A stretch of 64,000 bases of DNA. It comes from Mycobacterium syngnathidarum. Lineage in GTDB: Bacteria > Actinomycetota > Actinomycetes > Mycobacteriales > Mycobacteriaceae. The notes beneath the pieces were generated by a model. The model ran no database searches, was not told the DNA's origin, and saw only the letters and a program-made list of their open reading frames with translations. The stretch covers positions 84,943 to 148,942 of the forward strand of contig NZ_MLCL01000004.1 of NCBI RefSeq assembly GCF_001942625.1, in the 5' to 3' direction. Positions 1-7,377 of the stretch are shown here, piece by piece. The position numbers were made by a program, and so were the translations under genes. Positions within the stretch are counted from its first letter, which is position 1. The number at the start of each line of letters is the position of its first letter.

Positions 1-367
1 TGGACACGTTCGCCGCGGAGATCCACGCGAACGCGGCTTGGGCCACGGTGGCCGGCAATTGTGCACCGCCGAGTTCGGCGTCCATCCCCATCGCGATCAG
101 ATCGGCCGCGGCAAACGCGTCCCATGCCTGCTTCACCTCGGGGATCAGCGTGACGGCCTGCCCGTCAAAGGTCGGCTCCTCGGCGTCGCTCAGTTTGTTG
201 TGCGGCGCGAAGTAGCGGGTCGCGAGTTGCTCGCACAGATCCAGTACCCCGTCGAAGGTTTCGCGGGAGTGCTCGGTGAACCGGTCCAGCGTGGTGAGCT
301 TTTCGACGTCCAGCCACTCGTAGAGCAGAAAATCCAGGTCTCGGCGGGAGAGGATCGTCGACTTCAT
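1..367 (-). CDS. Acyl-CoA dehydrogenase, N-terminal part (runs off the left edge)
   Basis: Only the first 122 codons are in the window; the ATG lies at 365-367 on the minus strand and the rest of the gene is beyond base 1. The protein begins MKSTILSRRDLDFLLYEWLD, followed by a helical segment ending near an AMGMDAELGG stretch. This resembles the N-terminal extension plus first helical domain of the long (about 600 residue) FadE enzymes that oxidise acyl-CoA thioesters with FAD. The catalytic and FAD-binding parts are not visible, so substrate cannot be inferred. The sigma-factor gene ends 10 bp upstream on the same strand, so the two could be co-transcribed. Confidence 0.7.
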   Translation of the reverse strand, partial: MKSTILSRRDLDFLLYEWLDVEKLTTLDRFTEHSRETFDGVLDLCEQLATRYFAPHNKLSDAEEPTFDGQAVTLIPEVKQAWDAFAAADLIAMGMDAELGGAQLPATVAQAAFAWISAANVS

Positions 368-376
368 GCGGCCAGG

Positions 377-1273
377 TTAATCCGCGGCAGGTGGCTCGGG
401 CAGCGACATCCGGGCCAGCCGTCGCGGATCGACGATCGACACGATCCCGACCAGTCGGCCGTTGTCGACGGTGCACGCCATCAGGCCGAGCGGGCGGCCG
501 GTGGGCCCCCACGCCAAGATTCCCGGTTCTCCGTTGACGGACACGCGCCGGGCCACGACGCGGGTTCCGTGGCCGCGCCGGACCGCTCTGACGATGCCGT
601 CCGTCCCGGTGCCGACGGTCACACCGGTGGCCGTGTAGCGCTGCCAGGTGATGTCGGGATCGAGCACACGCAGCAGTGCATCGAAGTCGCCGTCGCGGGC
701 AGCGGCCAGGAAGGCGTCGACGACCTCACGCTGCTCCTGCTTGCGGCGCCGGTCCCCGGTGGGCGGCGGCACGTCCTGCACCTTCCGGCGCGCACGGCTG
801 GCCATCATCTTGACGGCGTCGCCCGACCTGTCGAGGATCTGGCCGATCTCGGCGAACGGCACGGCGAACATGTCGTGCAGGACGAACGCGAGGCGTTCAT
901 CAGGGCGCAGCGATCCCAGCACCACGAGCATCGCCAGGCCGACCGAGTCCGCGAGCACCGCCGCGTCCTCCGGGGAGTCCTCCCGGGTGTCCAAGTCCTC
1001 GGTGACGACGAGTTCGGGAAGGTCGACGGCGGGAGCCACCTCGGCGCGACTGCTGCGCGCACGGAGCATGTCGATGCAGATGCGTCCCACCACCGTCGTC
1101 AGCCAGCCGGCGGCGTTCTCCACCGACTCCGCGTCCTGACGGGACAGCCTTAGCCACGCCTCCTGAACGGCATCCTCGGCGTCGGCCCGGGAGCCCAGGA
1201 CGCGGTGGGCTACCGCGAGCAGCCGCGGGCGTTGTTGCTCGAATGTCGCTGCCAGTGATGCCTCGGGCGTCAT
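377..1273 (-). CDS. ECF sigma factor, SigJ/ECF41 type with C-terminal SnoaL-like domain
   Basis: This 298-residue protein has a region 2 around residues 10-75 (helix with DAEDAVQEAWLRL) and a region 4 around residues 120-165 (FVLHDMFAVPFAEIGQIL, then ASRARRKVQ). About 110 further residues follow, of the SnoaL/NTF2-like type (EVVDAFLAAARDGDFDAL). A sigma-70 core with this extra domain defines the ECF41 group, which includes M. tuberculosis SigJ. In that group the C-terminal domain, not an anti-sigma factor, controls activity. The ATG has a GAGAGGT Shine-Dalgarno. It diverges from a DoxX-like gene 79 bp away; ECF41 factors are known to drive adjacent oxidoreductase-type genes, so that gene is the likely target. 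Confidence 0.88.
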   Translation of the reverse strand: MTPEASLAATFEQQRPRLLAVAHRVLGSRADAEDAVQEAWLRLSRQDAESVENAAGWLTTVVGRICIDMLRARSSRAEVAPAVDLPELVVTEDLDTREDSPEDAAVLADSVGLAMLVVLGSLRPDERLAFVLHDMFAVPFAEIGQILDRSGDAVKMMASRARRKVQDVPPPTGDRRRKQEQREVVDAFLAAARDGDFDALLRVLDPDITWQRYTATGVTVGTGTDGIVRAVRRGHGTRVVARRVSVNGEPGILAWGPTGRPLGLMACTVDNGRLVGIVSIVDPRRLARMSLPEPPAAD

Positions 1274-1352
1274 CTGTTACCTCTCATCGCGCGGATCCGT
1301 CATAGAGGTGACGAGTCGGCACAGACCGACGTAACCACGAACGGAGCGAGGA

Positions 1353-1733
1353 ATGAACACCACCCTCTGGATCATCACGATCGTCGCGGCGGCGGCCTAC
1401 GCCGCCGGCGGGACCAGCCTGCTGCTGGCGTCGCGGCAGAAGTACCGGTCGATGGGCAAGACCCAGTATTGGGTCGACGACTTCGGCGACGGCCACCTCA
1501 AGGCGATCGGGGCCATCAAACTGGTCGGTGCCATCGGTCTGATTCTCCCCGTGGCCTCGGGGATCGCGCCGGTGCTGACCCCGGTGGCCGCGTGCGGCCT
1601 GGCACTGTTCATGGCCGGTGCGGCCACGACCAGATTCCGTCGCAGCGAGTGGCTCTACATGGCCGGCGACATCGTCTACCTCGGCGTGTTCATCTTCCTG
1701 GCCTGGGGCTGGTTCACCCTGCCCGTCACCTGA
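1353..1733 (+). CDS. DoxX-like small integral membrane protein
   Basis: The 126-residue product has about four hydrophobic helices (roughly residues 4-25, 50-70, 74-90 and 102-122) with the short polar connector typical of DoxX-like proteins. An N-terminal helix is followed by a KTQYWVDDFGDGHLKAIGAI segment. Proteins of this fold occur with ECF41 sigma factors, and the divergent neighbour is such a factor. The biochemical role is unknown; some relatives are associated with thiol or redox stress. A purine-rich GAGCGAGGA precedes the ATG. The 3' end overlaps the convergent SDR gene by 8 bp. Confidence 0.75.
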   Translation: MNTTLWIITIVAAAAYAAGGTSLLLASRQKYRSMGKTQYWVDDFGDGHLKAIGAIKLVGAIGLILPVASGIAPVLTPVAACGLALFMAGAATTRFRRSEWLYMAGDIVYLGVFIFLAWGWFTLPVT

Positions 1734-2499
1734 TGGTGCTCACACCGCCGTCGACCGGGATGACCGCGCCGGTGATGTAGGCGCTGGCCCGGCTGGCCAG
1801 GAACACCGAGATGCCGGCGACGTCGTCGGGCCGGCCGATGCGACCGAGGGGCAGATGGCCACCTACTTCATCCACGCCGGCCCGCAGCAGCTCCTTGGTC
1901 ATCCGCGATTCGAACAATCCCGGGGCGATGGCATTGACGAGGATCTTCGGGGCGAGCTCGCCGGCAAGGTGTTTGGTCAGCATGTGCACGGCGGCCTTGC
2001 TGGCGCTATAGGAGAAGTTGTCGCGACCCTTCTCGGGCGCGACGATGCCGTCGATGCTGCCGGTGTTGATCACGCGGGCCGGATCATCCTCGGTGGCAGC
2101 GGCATTCAGCAGCGGGGTGAGCGCGCGGGTCAGCAGGAACACGCCTTTGACGTTGACGTCATAGACCTTGTCGAATCCGGATTCGGGGAAGTCGTCGTAC
2201 GGCGCACCCCACGCCGCACCCGCGTTGTTGAACAGAGCGTGGATCGCATCCTCACGTCCCGTGACGGCCGCGGTGAGGGCGGCGACACCTTCGGCGGTCC
2301 CGAGATCGGCAGGCACCGCCGACACCCGGCCCAATGAGCTCAGCGCTTCCACCGCCGCGTTGAGCTCGGCCTCCTTGCGGCTGGAGAGATACACCGAGGC
2401 CCCGGCCTGCAGCAGGCCCCGGGCCATCATCAGGCCGATGCCGCGGCCGCCGCCGGTGACGACGGCGACCTTGCCGTCCAATCGGAACAGATCAGTCAT
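1726..2499 (-). CDS. Short-chain dehydrogenase/reductase (classical SDR)
   Basis: The 257-residue protein is a classical SDR. The cofactor site is TGGGRGIG near residues 16-23, NNAG lies near 92-95, and the catalytic tetrad is represented by a GS(I)D segment and YSASK around 164-168. It ends with the family signature ITGAVIPVDGG. The SSRK after the second strand suggests NADP(H) preference, an inference. It lies 3 bp downstream of a TetR gene and is surely co-transcribed with it. Substrate is unknown; the TetR has a lipid-metabolism flavour, so an acyl or sterol-type ketone or alcohol is plausible. Confidence 0.9.
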   Translation of the reverse strand: MTDLFRLDGKVAVVTGGGRGIGLMMARGLLQAGASVYLSSRKEAELNAAVEALSSLGRVSAVPADLGTAEGVAALTAAVTGREDAIHALFNNAGAAWGAPYDDFPESGFDKVYDVNVKGVFLLTRALTPLLNAAATEDDPARVINTGSIDGIVAPEKGRDNFSYSASKAAVHMLTKHLAGELAPKILVNAIAPGLFESRMTKELLRAGVDEVGGHLPLGRIGRPDDVAGISVFLASRASAYITGAVIPVDGGVSTIR

Positions 2500-2502
2500 G
2501 GT

Positions 2503-3180
2503 TTAGGCCTTCTGGTCGATCTCGACACCGAGCGGGGATTCGTTGCGGACCACTTCGTCGCGGATCAGGCCGCGCAGCAGCGCGGTGCTGAACTCGACGG
2601 CGATCTCCTGGGCGGTCCGCCTGCCGTGCGGTCGCAACCAGCGGTAGGAGCCCAGCGTCATCCCGATGTAGCCGAGGGCCAGGACATGCGAATCGCAGTC
2701 GTAGAACTCACCGCTGGCGATGCCTCGGTCGATCACGTCGCGGACGTGCTCGTAGACCTGGGTCTCGGCGTGCCGGATGTAGGCCACCTGCTCTTCGGTG
2801 AACCACTCCGCGATGTAGGGGCCTTCCTGGAAGTACACGGCCGCGCGCTCCAGGTCGTTGGCGATGCCGACGAGCAGCCGCCGGGTGAAGTTGTAGATGG
2901 TTTCGCGGGCCGAGGCCGTGGGGTCGTCATGCAGGGCCTCGACGGTGAAGTCCGCGGTGCTCTTGTAGATGTCGTAGAGGATCAGCGACTTGCTCGAGTA
3001 GTAGTGATAGACGGTGGCCTTGTTGAGCCCGACAGCCTCGGCGACGTCGTCCATGCGGGTGCCGTGATAGCCGCGGGCGGCGAACAGTTTGGCCGCGACA
3101 GTCAGCAGCTCATCGCGGCGGGACGTCCCGTTGGCGGCCGCGCCTCCGCGCCCCCGGCCGCCCTCTGCATCGGATGACAT
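2503..3180 (-). CDS. TetR-family regulator, KstR2-like
   Basis: The 225-residue protein has an N-terminal helix-turn-helix at residues 23-70 (AAKLFAARGYHGTRMDDVAE, then GLNKATVYHYYSSKSLIL), followed by an all-helical ligand domain ending ALLRGLIRDE. The helix-turn-helix and the YFQEGPYI region resemble KstR2-type mycobacterial regulators whose ligands are CoA thioesters of cholesterol-ring intermediates. That assignment is by resemblance only. It heads a two-gene unit with the SDR downstream. An inverted repeat (3227-3242) sits about 47 bp upstream of the start and is the likely operator, implying autoregulation. Confidence 0.85.
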   Translation of the reverse strand: MSSDAEGGRGRGGAAANGTSRRDELLTVAAKLFAARGYHGTRMDDVAEAVGLNKATVYHYYSSKSLILYDIYKSTADFTVEALHDDPTASARETIYNFTRRLLVGIANDLERAAVYFQEGPYIAEWFTEEQVAYIRHAETQVYEHVRDVIDRGIASGEFYDCDSHVLALGYIGMTLGSYRWLRPHGRRTAQEIAVEFSTALLRGLIRDEVVRNESPLGVEIDQKA

Positions 3181-3226
3181 AGCACACTCACTATCAGCAT
3201 CGCCCGGACCTTGCCCAGGAAATCAA

Positions 3227-3242
3227 TCAACTAGATGGTTGA
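3227..3242. promoter_or_regulatory. Probable TetR operator, inverted repeat TCAAC-N6-GTTGA
   Basis: TCAAC (3227-3231) and GTTGA (3238-3242) form a perfect inverted repeat with a 6-bp spacer, immediately upstream of the TetR gene that starts at 3180. Size and position fit a TetR-dimer site. Confidence 0.55.
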
Positions 3243-3294
3243 ACAGTGTAGGCAATTCCGTTCGCGGCCCTGTTCCGGCCTTGCCTACTGCGTC

Positions 3295-3300
3295 TAGACT
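3295..3300 (+). promoter_or_regulatory. -10 box (TAGACT) for a leaderless small gene
   Basis: TAGACT matches the mycobacterial TANNNT -10 consensus and ends 6 nt before the ATG at 3307, the spacing seen for leaderless mRNAs. No Shine-Dalgarno sequence is present. Confidence 0.45.
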
Positions 3301-3306
3301 CCGGGC

Positions 3307-3417
3307 ATGGATCCGAATCCTGACTACGACCTCAGCGACGAGAGCGACTTCTTCTTTCCGTGGCTGGCCTGGGGTCTGCGCGGCGTCTACCCGCCGCCCG
3401 CTTATCCCCCGGTGTGA
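3307..3417 (+). CDS. Small acidic/aromatic protein, 36 residues
   Basis: An ATG-to-TGA frame of 37 codons encodes a peptide beginning MDPNPDYDLSDESDFFFPWL and ending PPPAYPPV. The first half is acidic and the middle strongly aromatic and hydrophobic (FFFPWLAWGL); the tail is proline-rich. The frame is supported by a TANNNT box at leaderless spacing. Its stop abuts the stop of the convergent CGNR gene at 3418 exactly, with no wasted bases. I recognise no family. It could be a membrane-associated microprotein. It is below the length many gene finders accept. Confidence 0.5.
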   Translation: MDPNPDYDLSDESDFFFPWLAWGLRGVYPPPAYPPV

Positions 3418-3945
3418 TCAGGACTGTTCGTCAGTCTTCGCAGTCCTTGCGCGCTGGTGATGCCGGCGCGCCTTCATGCGGTTTCCGCAGGTAGCCATCG
3501 AACACCAACGTGCGGTGTTCGGCTTGCTGCGATCCATCAAGAACAGCCGGCAGTCCGCGTTCGCACACGCGCGTAGTCGCCCAGGGCTTGTGGCCCGCAA
3601 CGCATCCCACGCCAAGATGGCCCGCAGGGCTCCGCGCCGCGCGCCATCGGCATCGAGTTCCCAGTTCAAACCGTGCTGCGTGGCGTGTGCCCGCAGTACC
3701 GCCTCCTCGAGAAACGGCTCGAGCACTGTCGCCGTCTCGGTTCCGCGCACCACGGCCTGAAGCACATTCCGGGCGCCGACCAGTTCGGCCAGTTCGGCTT
3801 CGGCCACCTCGTGCTTCAACAGCCATGCCCGCGCCTGCCGCGGATCCGCCAGCACGTCGCGCTGTCTTCCGTCGACCACAGGCGTGGTGTTGAGCAGATC
3901 GAGCAGCAAGACCTCGTCGTGCCGGCCCACCTCCATCAGCGCCAT
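3418..3945 (-). CDS. CGNR zinc-finger transcriptional regulator (ABATE domain)
   Basis: The 175-residue protein has an N-terminal ABATE-type helical domain (LLDLLNTTPVVDGRQRD near the start) and a C-terminal CGNR zinc finger. The finger includes CANADCRLFL, then RWCSMATCGNRMKARRHHQR, with four cysteines spaced for one zinc. I chose the ATG at 3945 because a perfect GGAGGT lies 6 nt before it; upstream in-frame codons to 3999 would run into the inverted repeat. It diverges from a three-gene catabolic-looking operon and is its likely local regulator. Ligand unknown. Confidence 0.85.
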   Translation of the reverse strand: MALMEVGRHDEVLLLDLLNTTPVVDGRQRDVLADPRQARAWLLKHEVAEAELAELVGARNVLQAVVRGTETATVLEPFLEEAVLRAHATQHGLNWELDADGARRGALRAILAWDALRATSPGRLRACANADCRLFLMDRSKPNTARWCSMATCGNRMKARRHHQRARTAKTDEQS

Positions 3946-3987
3946 ATCTAACCTCCAAATACCTATTGACAGGTTATGCGCCCGGGC

Positions 3988-4003
3988 GTTAGATGTCACT
4001 AAC
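3988..4003. promoter_or_regulatory. Divergent operator GTTAG-N6-CTAAC
   Basis: GTTAG (3988-3992) and CTAAC (3999-4003) form a perfect inverted repeat midway between the CGNR regulator and the hydrolase operon. A 10-bp palindrome CGCCCGGGCG lies just to its left. Position suggests binding by the CGNR protein. Confidence 0.5.
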
Positions 4004-4030
4004 CGCTTAAATCAGTTTAAGGAGTTAGCC

Positions 4031-4894
4031 ATGATCGTTCACCACCGCTTCGCCACCGTCGAAGGGCAGCGACTGTTCTACCGCGAGGCCGGCGCACCTG
4101 ACGCACCGGCGATCGTGCTGCTACACGGGTTTCCGACGAGCTCATTCATGTTCCGCGACCTGATCCCCCGACTGGCCGAGCACTACCACGTCATCGCGCC
4201 CGACCACCTGGGGTACGGCCACTCCGACGCACCGGCCGCCGACGAATTCGACTACACCTTCGACGCCCTGGCCGACCTCACCGACGGCCTGCTGAACCAC
4301 CTCGCGGTGTCGCGCTACGCGATCTACGTTCAGGACTACGGCGCCCCGATCGGCTGGCGGCTGGCCCTGCGGCATCCCGAGGCCATCACCGCGATCGTCA
4401 CGCAGAACGGCAACGGCTATGACGAAGGTTTCGTCGAGAGCTTCTGGAACGGAGTGTGGGCCTACCAGCGCGAGCAGACCCCCGAGACCGAGGCGGGCGT
4501 GCGGACCGCGTTGAGCATCGACGGCATCAAGTGGCAGTACCTGACCGGAGTTTCCGACGAGAGCCTGGTCAACCCCGACACCTGGGTGCACGACGCGGCG
4601 ATGGTCGCCCGGCCGGGCAATGATCTGGTGCAGCTCAAGCTGTTCCGCGACTACGCCACCAACGCCCCGCTGTATCCCACGCTGCACGAATACCTGCGCA
4701 CCAGCGGGGTCCCCGTGCTGGCCGTGTGGGGTGCCGGAGATCCGATCTTCGGGCCCGACGGGGCACGCGCCTTTGGCAAGGACGCCGTCGACGCCGAGAT
4801 CCACCTGCTCGACGGCGGACACTTCCTGTTGGAGACTCACGGCGACGAGGTCGCGAACCTGATCGACAGCTTCCTCCAGCGACGGGTCAGCTGA
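4031..4894 (+). CDS. Alpha/beta-fold hydrolase (epoxide hydrolase/dehalogenase superfamily)
   Basis: The 287-residue enzyme starts at an ATG with AAGGAG at 4019-4024. It has the oxyanion segment LLHGFPTSS, a DHLGYGHSD strand, a nucleophile elbow VQDYGAPIG with an aspartate nucleophile, and a late catalytic His in GGHFLLETH. Asp-nucleophile members hydrolyse epoxides or carbon-halogen bonds. The halide-holding Trp that follows the nucleophile in haloalkane dehalogenases is Tyr here, so dehalogenase activity is not assured. It is the first gene of a tightly coupled operon with a haloacid-dehalogenase-type protein and a zinc-type reductase. Confidence 0.85.
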   Translation: MIVHHRFATVEGQRLFYREAGAPDAPAIVLLHGFPTSSFMFRDLIPRLAEHYHVIAPDHLGYGHSDAPAADEFDYTFDALADLTDGLLNHLAVSRYAIYVQDYGAPIGWRLALRHPEAITAIVTQNGNGYDEGFVESFWNGVWAYQREQTPETEAGVRTALSIDGIKWQYLTGVSDESLVNPDTWVHDAAMVARPGNDLVQLKLFRDYATNAPLYPTLHEYLRTSGVPVLAVWGAGDPIFGPDGARAFGKDAVDAEIHLLDGGHFLLETHGDEVANLIDSFLQRRVS

Positions 4895-5571
4895 TGAGAC
4901 CCGGCGTGCTGGTGTTCGACGTCAACGAGACCCTCATCGACATCGAGTCCCTGCAACCACATTTCGAGCGGATGTTCGGCGACTCGCAGGTCCTGCGCGA
5001 ATGGTTCAACCAACTCGTGATGTACTCCATGGCCATCACGGTGTCGGGGCGATACACCGATTTCTTCACACTCGGCCAGGCTGTGCTGCGGATGACGGCC
5101 GATACCCGCCGGGTGGATCTCACCGAGGACGATCTCGTCACACTCGCCGACGGCATGCGCACCATGCCGGCCCACACCGATGCCGCCGATGGACTGCAGC
5201 GTCTCCGTGACAACGGCTATCGCCTTGTGACCCTGACAAATTCACCACACAGCGACAACCTCACGCCCTTGGATCACGCGGGGCTGGCGGGCTATTTCGA
5301 GCACCAGTTCACAGTCGGCACCCAGCGCGCCTTCAAGCCGGCTCCGTCGCTGTACACCGGCGTGGCCGACCAGCTGGGTGTGGCGCCGTCCGACTGCATG
5401 ATGGTGGCCGCCCACATGTGGGACACGCTGGGCGCCCAGGCCGCCGGATTCAGCGGAGCACTCATCACCCGCCCCGGCAACGCTGTGTTGCGAGCACCCG
5501 ACGTGCCCGCGCCCACTGTCGTCGCATCAGATCTGTTACAGCTCAACGACATACTGGAGAAACTCTCATGA
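4894..5571 (+). CDS. HAD-superfamily hydrolase, type II haloacid dehalogenase-like
   Basis: This 225-residue HAD protein has motif I FDVNETLID (nucleophile Asp9), motif II LTNSPHS, a conserved lysine before PAPSLY, and motif IV near MVAAHMWDTLGA. DVNETL rather than DxDGT is characteristic of L-2-haloacid dehalogenase-type enzymes, though many relatives are phosphatases. The ATG overlaps the preceding stop (TGATG at 4892-4896), and its own stop overlaps the next start (ATGA at 5568-5571), so translation of the three genes is coupled. Together they could oxidise and hydrolyse a substituted small organic compound; this is inference. Confidence 0.85.
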   Translation: MRPGVLVFDVNETLIDIESLQPHFERMFGDSQVLREWFNQLVMYSMAITVSGRYTDFFTLGQAVLRMTADTRRVDLTEDDLVTLADGMRTMPAHTDAADGLQRLRDNGYRLVTLTNSPHSDNLTPLDHAGLAGYFEHQFTVGTQRAFKPAPSLYTGVADQLGVAPSDCMMVAAHMWDTLGAQAAGFSGALITRPGNAVLRAPDVPAPTVVASDLLQLNDILEKLS

Positions 5572-6551
5572 CCACACAGATGCGCGCGATCGTTCTTGAC
5601 GGGTTCGGTGGGCTGAATCACCTGGTCTACACGGACATCCCCAAGCCCGAACCCAGCGCCGGAGAGGTCGTCATCCAGATCAAGGCCTTCGGTATCAATC
5701 ATGCCGAGATGCACATGCGGCGCGGGGAATGGGCCGAGGCGGCCGAGGTCAGCGGCATCGAGTGCGTCGGCATCGTCGACTCGTGCCCGGGCGGCGAGTT
5801 CCCGGTCGGCGCCAAGGTCGCCGCGCTCATGGGTGGGTTGGGCAGGACCATAAACGGCAGCTACGCCGAGTACACCCGGGTACGTGCCGCGAACGTCGCG
5901 CTCATCGACGCCGACTTGCCGTGGGACCAGCTGGCCGCTCTACCCGAAACCTATGCGACGGCGTGGACCTGCCTGTTCCGCAACCTCGACCTGCAACCCG
6001 GCCAAACCCTGGTGATCCGCGGCGCCACATCGTCGTTCGGCCAGGCGGCTGTCAAGCTCGCCGTCAATGCGGGCGCACACGTCATCGCCACCACGCGCAA
6101 TCGCGAGCGTTTCGCGCTACTCGAGGGACTCGGCGTCGCCCGCGCCGAAAAGGAAAGAGCCGGTCTCAGCACGGACCTCGCCGAGTCCGGAAACGTCGAC
6201 GCGGTGCTCGACCTCGTCGGCAACAGCACGATCCTCGACTCGCTCGACATGCTGCGGCGCGGCGGAACCGCCTGCCTGGCAGGCTGGTTGGGCGGCCTCG
6301 ACCCGATCCCCGACTTCAACCCGCTGCTGCAGATGGCCAGCGGTGTCAATCTGACGTTCTTCGGCAGCTTCGTGTTCGGCTCACCCGGGTTCCCGCTGTC
6401 AGATGTGCCGTTGGGCGACATCGCCCGCCAGGTCGCCGACGGCACGTTGGAGGCCGCGCCGTCGCGGGTGTTCACTTTCGATCAGATCCGCGAAGCGCAT
6501 GAGGTCATGGAGTCAGGCACCGCGGGCGGAAAGATGGTGGTGGTCGTCTGA
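5568..6551 (+). CDS. Zinc-type alcohol dehydrogenase / quinone oxidoreductase (MDR family)
   Basis: The 327-residue medium-chain reductase has a GroES-like N-terminal half (INHAEMHMRRGEW, GIECVGIV) and a Rossmann half whose glycine motif appears as GATSSFGQAAVKLA. It closes with EAHEVMESGTAGGKMVVVV. It lacks the cysteine cluster of structural-zinc alcohol dehydrogenases, so it belongs to the zinc-free quinone-oxidoreductase branch, which uses NADPH to reduce quinones or enones. The start overlaps the HAD stop by 4 nt (ATGA). It is the last gene of the CGNR-linked operon; a stem-loop follows 14 bp downstream. Confidence 0.85.
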   Translation: MTTQMRAIVLDGFGGLNHLVYTDIPKPEPSAGEVVIQIKAFGINHAEMHMRRGEWAEAAEVSGIECVGIVDSCPGGEFPVGAKVAALMGGLGRTINGSYAEYTRVRAANVALIDADLPWDQLAALPETYATAWTCLFRNLDLQPGQTLVIRGATSSFGQAAVKLAVNAGAHVIATTRNRERFALLEGLGVARAEKERAGLSTDLAESGNVDAVLDLVGNSTILDSLDMLRRGGTACLAGWLGGLDPIPDFNPLLQMASGVNLTFFGSFVFGSPGFPLSDVPLGDIARQVADGTLEAAPSRVFTFDQIREAHEVMESGTAGGKMVVVV

Positions 6552-6565
6552 ACACTCAGCTCCGC

Positions 6566-6622
6566 CGAAAGTGACGCCATGGTGGTTGCCCGTGCCGGTT
6601 TACGACCACGGCGTCACTTTCG
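6566..6622. terminator. Long stem-loop between convergent genes, probable bidirectional terminator
   Basis: Arms 6566-6583 and 6605-6622 pair over 18 bases with one mismatch (left CGAAAGTGACGCCATGGT) around a 21-base loop. It lies between the reductase and the DUF3159 gene, which converge here. There is no U-tract, so it may instead be a dispersed palindromic repeat. Confidence 0.5.
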
Positions 6623-6637
6623 TTGCATGGCCGGGGT

Positions 6638-7252
6638 TCAGGCCGCCGAGCTTGGCAGCGCCCGGATCGCGTAGCGGGCACTGAGCAGGACCAGCGTGGT
6701 GGTGACGACGAACAATGGCCAGCCCATCGCCAGCCGCGCCACCGCGAGCAGTCCGTCCTGACCCGTGTCGTAGAGATAGTTCTGCACCAGGAACCGCGAC
6801 CAGGACACGGTCGCCAAGACCGCGGTGACGACGTTGAAGACCAGCCGCACCCCAGGCACCTGGCGCCAGGCGCCGTCACGACCGGTGGCCCAAGCCCAGA
6901 TGACGCCGACAAGAGGACGTCTGACGAGGATCGAGACGGTCATCGCGACGGCCGAGGCCAGGGACATCCAGATACCCGGGAGAAAGAAGTCCTTGGCTTG
7001 ACCGGTTGCGAGGGCCAGCAACGCACAGGCCGCCACCCCGACGAACCCCCACAGCGCGGGCCGGACCGATTCGCGGCGCAGTAGCTGCCAGGCGAGCACG
7101 GCCGCGGCGGTGACCAACGCGGCGATGATTGCGGGCACCCGCCCCGACAGGGCCGAGACGGTCGCGTACACGGTCACCGGCAATGCCGAATAGACCATCC
7201 CGCTCACACCGCCGACGCGCGCCATCAATCCATCGAGTGGGGAATCCTTCAT
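6638..7252 (-). CDS. DUF3159-family integral membrane protein
   Basis: The 204-residue protein has about six hydrophobic helices in paired hairpins, starting at SGMVYSALPVTVYATVSALSG and ending FVVTTTLVLLSARYAIRAL. The distinctive connecting loop reads QVPGVRLVFNVVTAVLA, and a WSRFLVQNYLYD segment follows. I recognise this architecture as the actinobacterial DUF3159 family, whose function is not established. It diverges from the CorA-type gene with about 80 bp to that gene's upstream ORF. Confidence 0.75.
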   Translation of the reverse strand: MKDSPLDGLMARVGGVSGMVYSALPVTVYATVSALSGRVPAIIAALVTAAAVLAWQLLRRESVRPALWGFVGVAACALLALATGQAKDFFLPGIWMSLASAVAMTVSILVRRPLVGVIWAWATGRDGAWRQVPGVRLVFNVVTAVLATVSWSRFLVQNYLYDTGQDGLLAVARLAMGWPLFVVTTTLVLLSARYAIRALPSSAA

Positions 7253-7332
7253 GGGATGTGGGCCTCGCGTTCAAGATCCGGCAGGACCCTACCGAGAGTA
7301 CCCAGCTCAGCAGACCAGCCCGGCCGGAGGGA

Positions 7333-7377
7333 ATGACCACCACAACGATCCCGCGGTGCTTGGATGGATCTTCGTGA
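7333..7377 (+). CDS. Upstream ORF / leader peptide (14 residues) for the CorA-type gene
   Basis: ATG at 7333 is preceded by a strong GGAGGGA and opens a 14-codon frame, [14 protein letters not shown], ending in TGA at 7375-7377. The stop overlaps the GTG start of the transporter (GTGA at 7374-7377), while the transporter has little Shine-Dalgarno of its own. This arrangement fits translational coupling. A run of four Thr codons and a Pro could sense translation rate, but that is speculative. Confidence 0.45.
   Translation: MTTTTIPRCLDGSS

Noticed and set aside
38..1153. Plus-strand 371-codon frame over the sigma-factor gene
   Set aside because: It is a shadow of the high-GC third-position pattern of the real minus-strand sigma factor and acyl-CoA dehydrogenase genes; its protein has no recognisable domain.
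4031..5571. A haloalkane plus haloacid degradation pathway
   Set aside because: The hydrolase lacks the Trp that follows the nucleophile in haloalkane dehalogenases, and no aldehyde dehydrogenase is present, so the specific pathway cannot be claimed.
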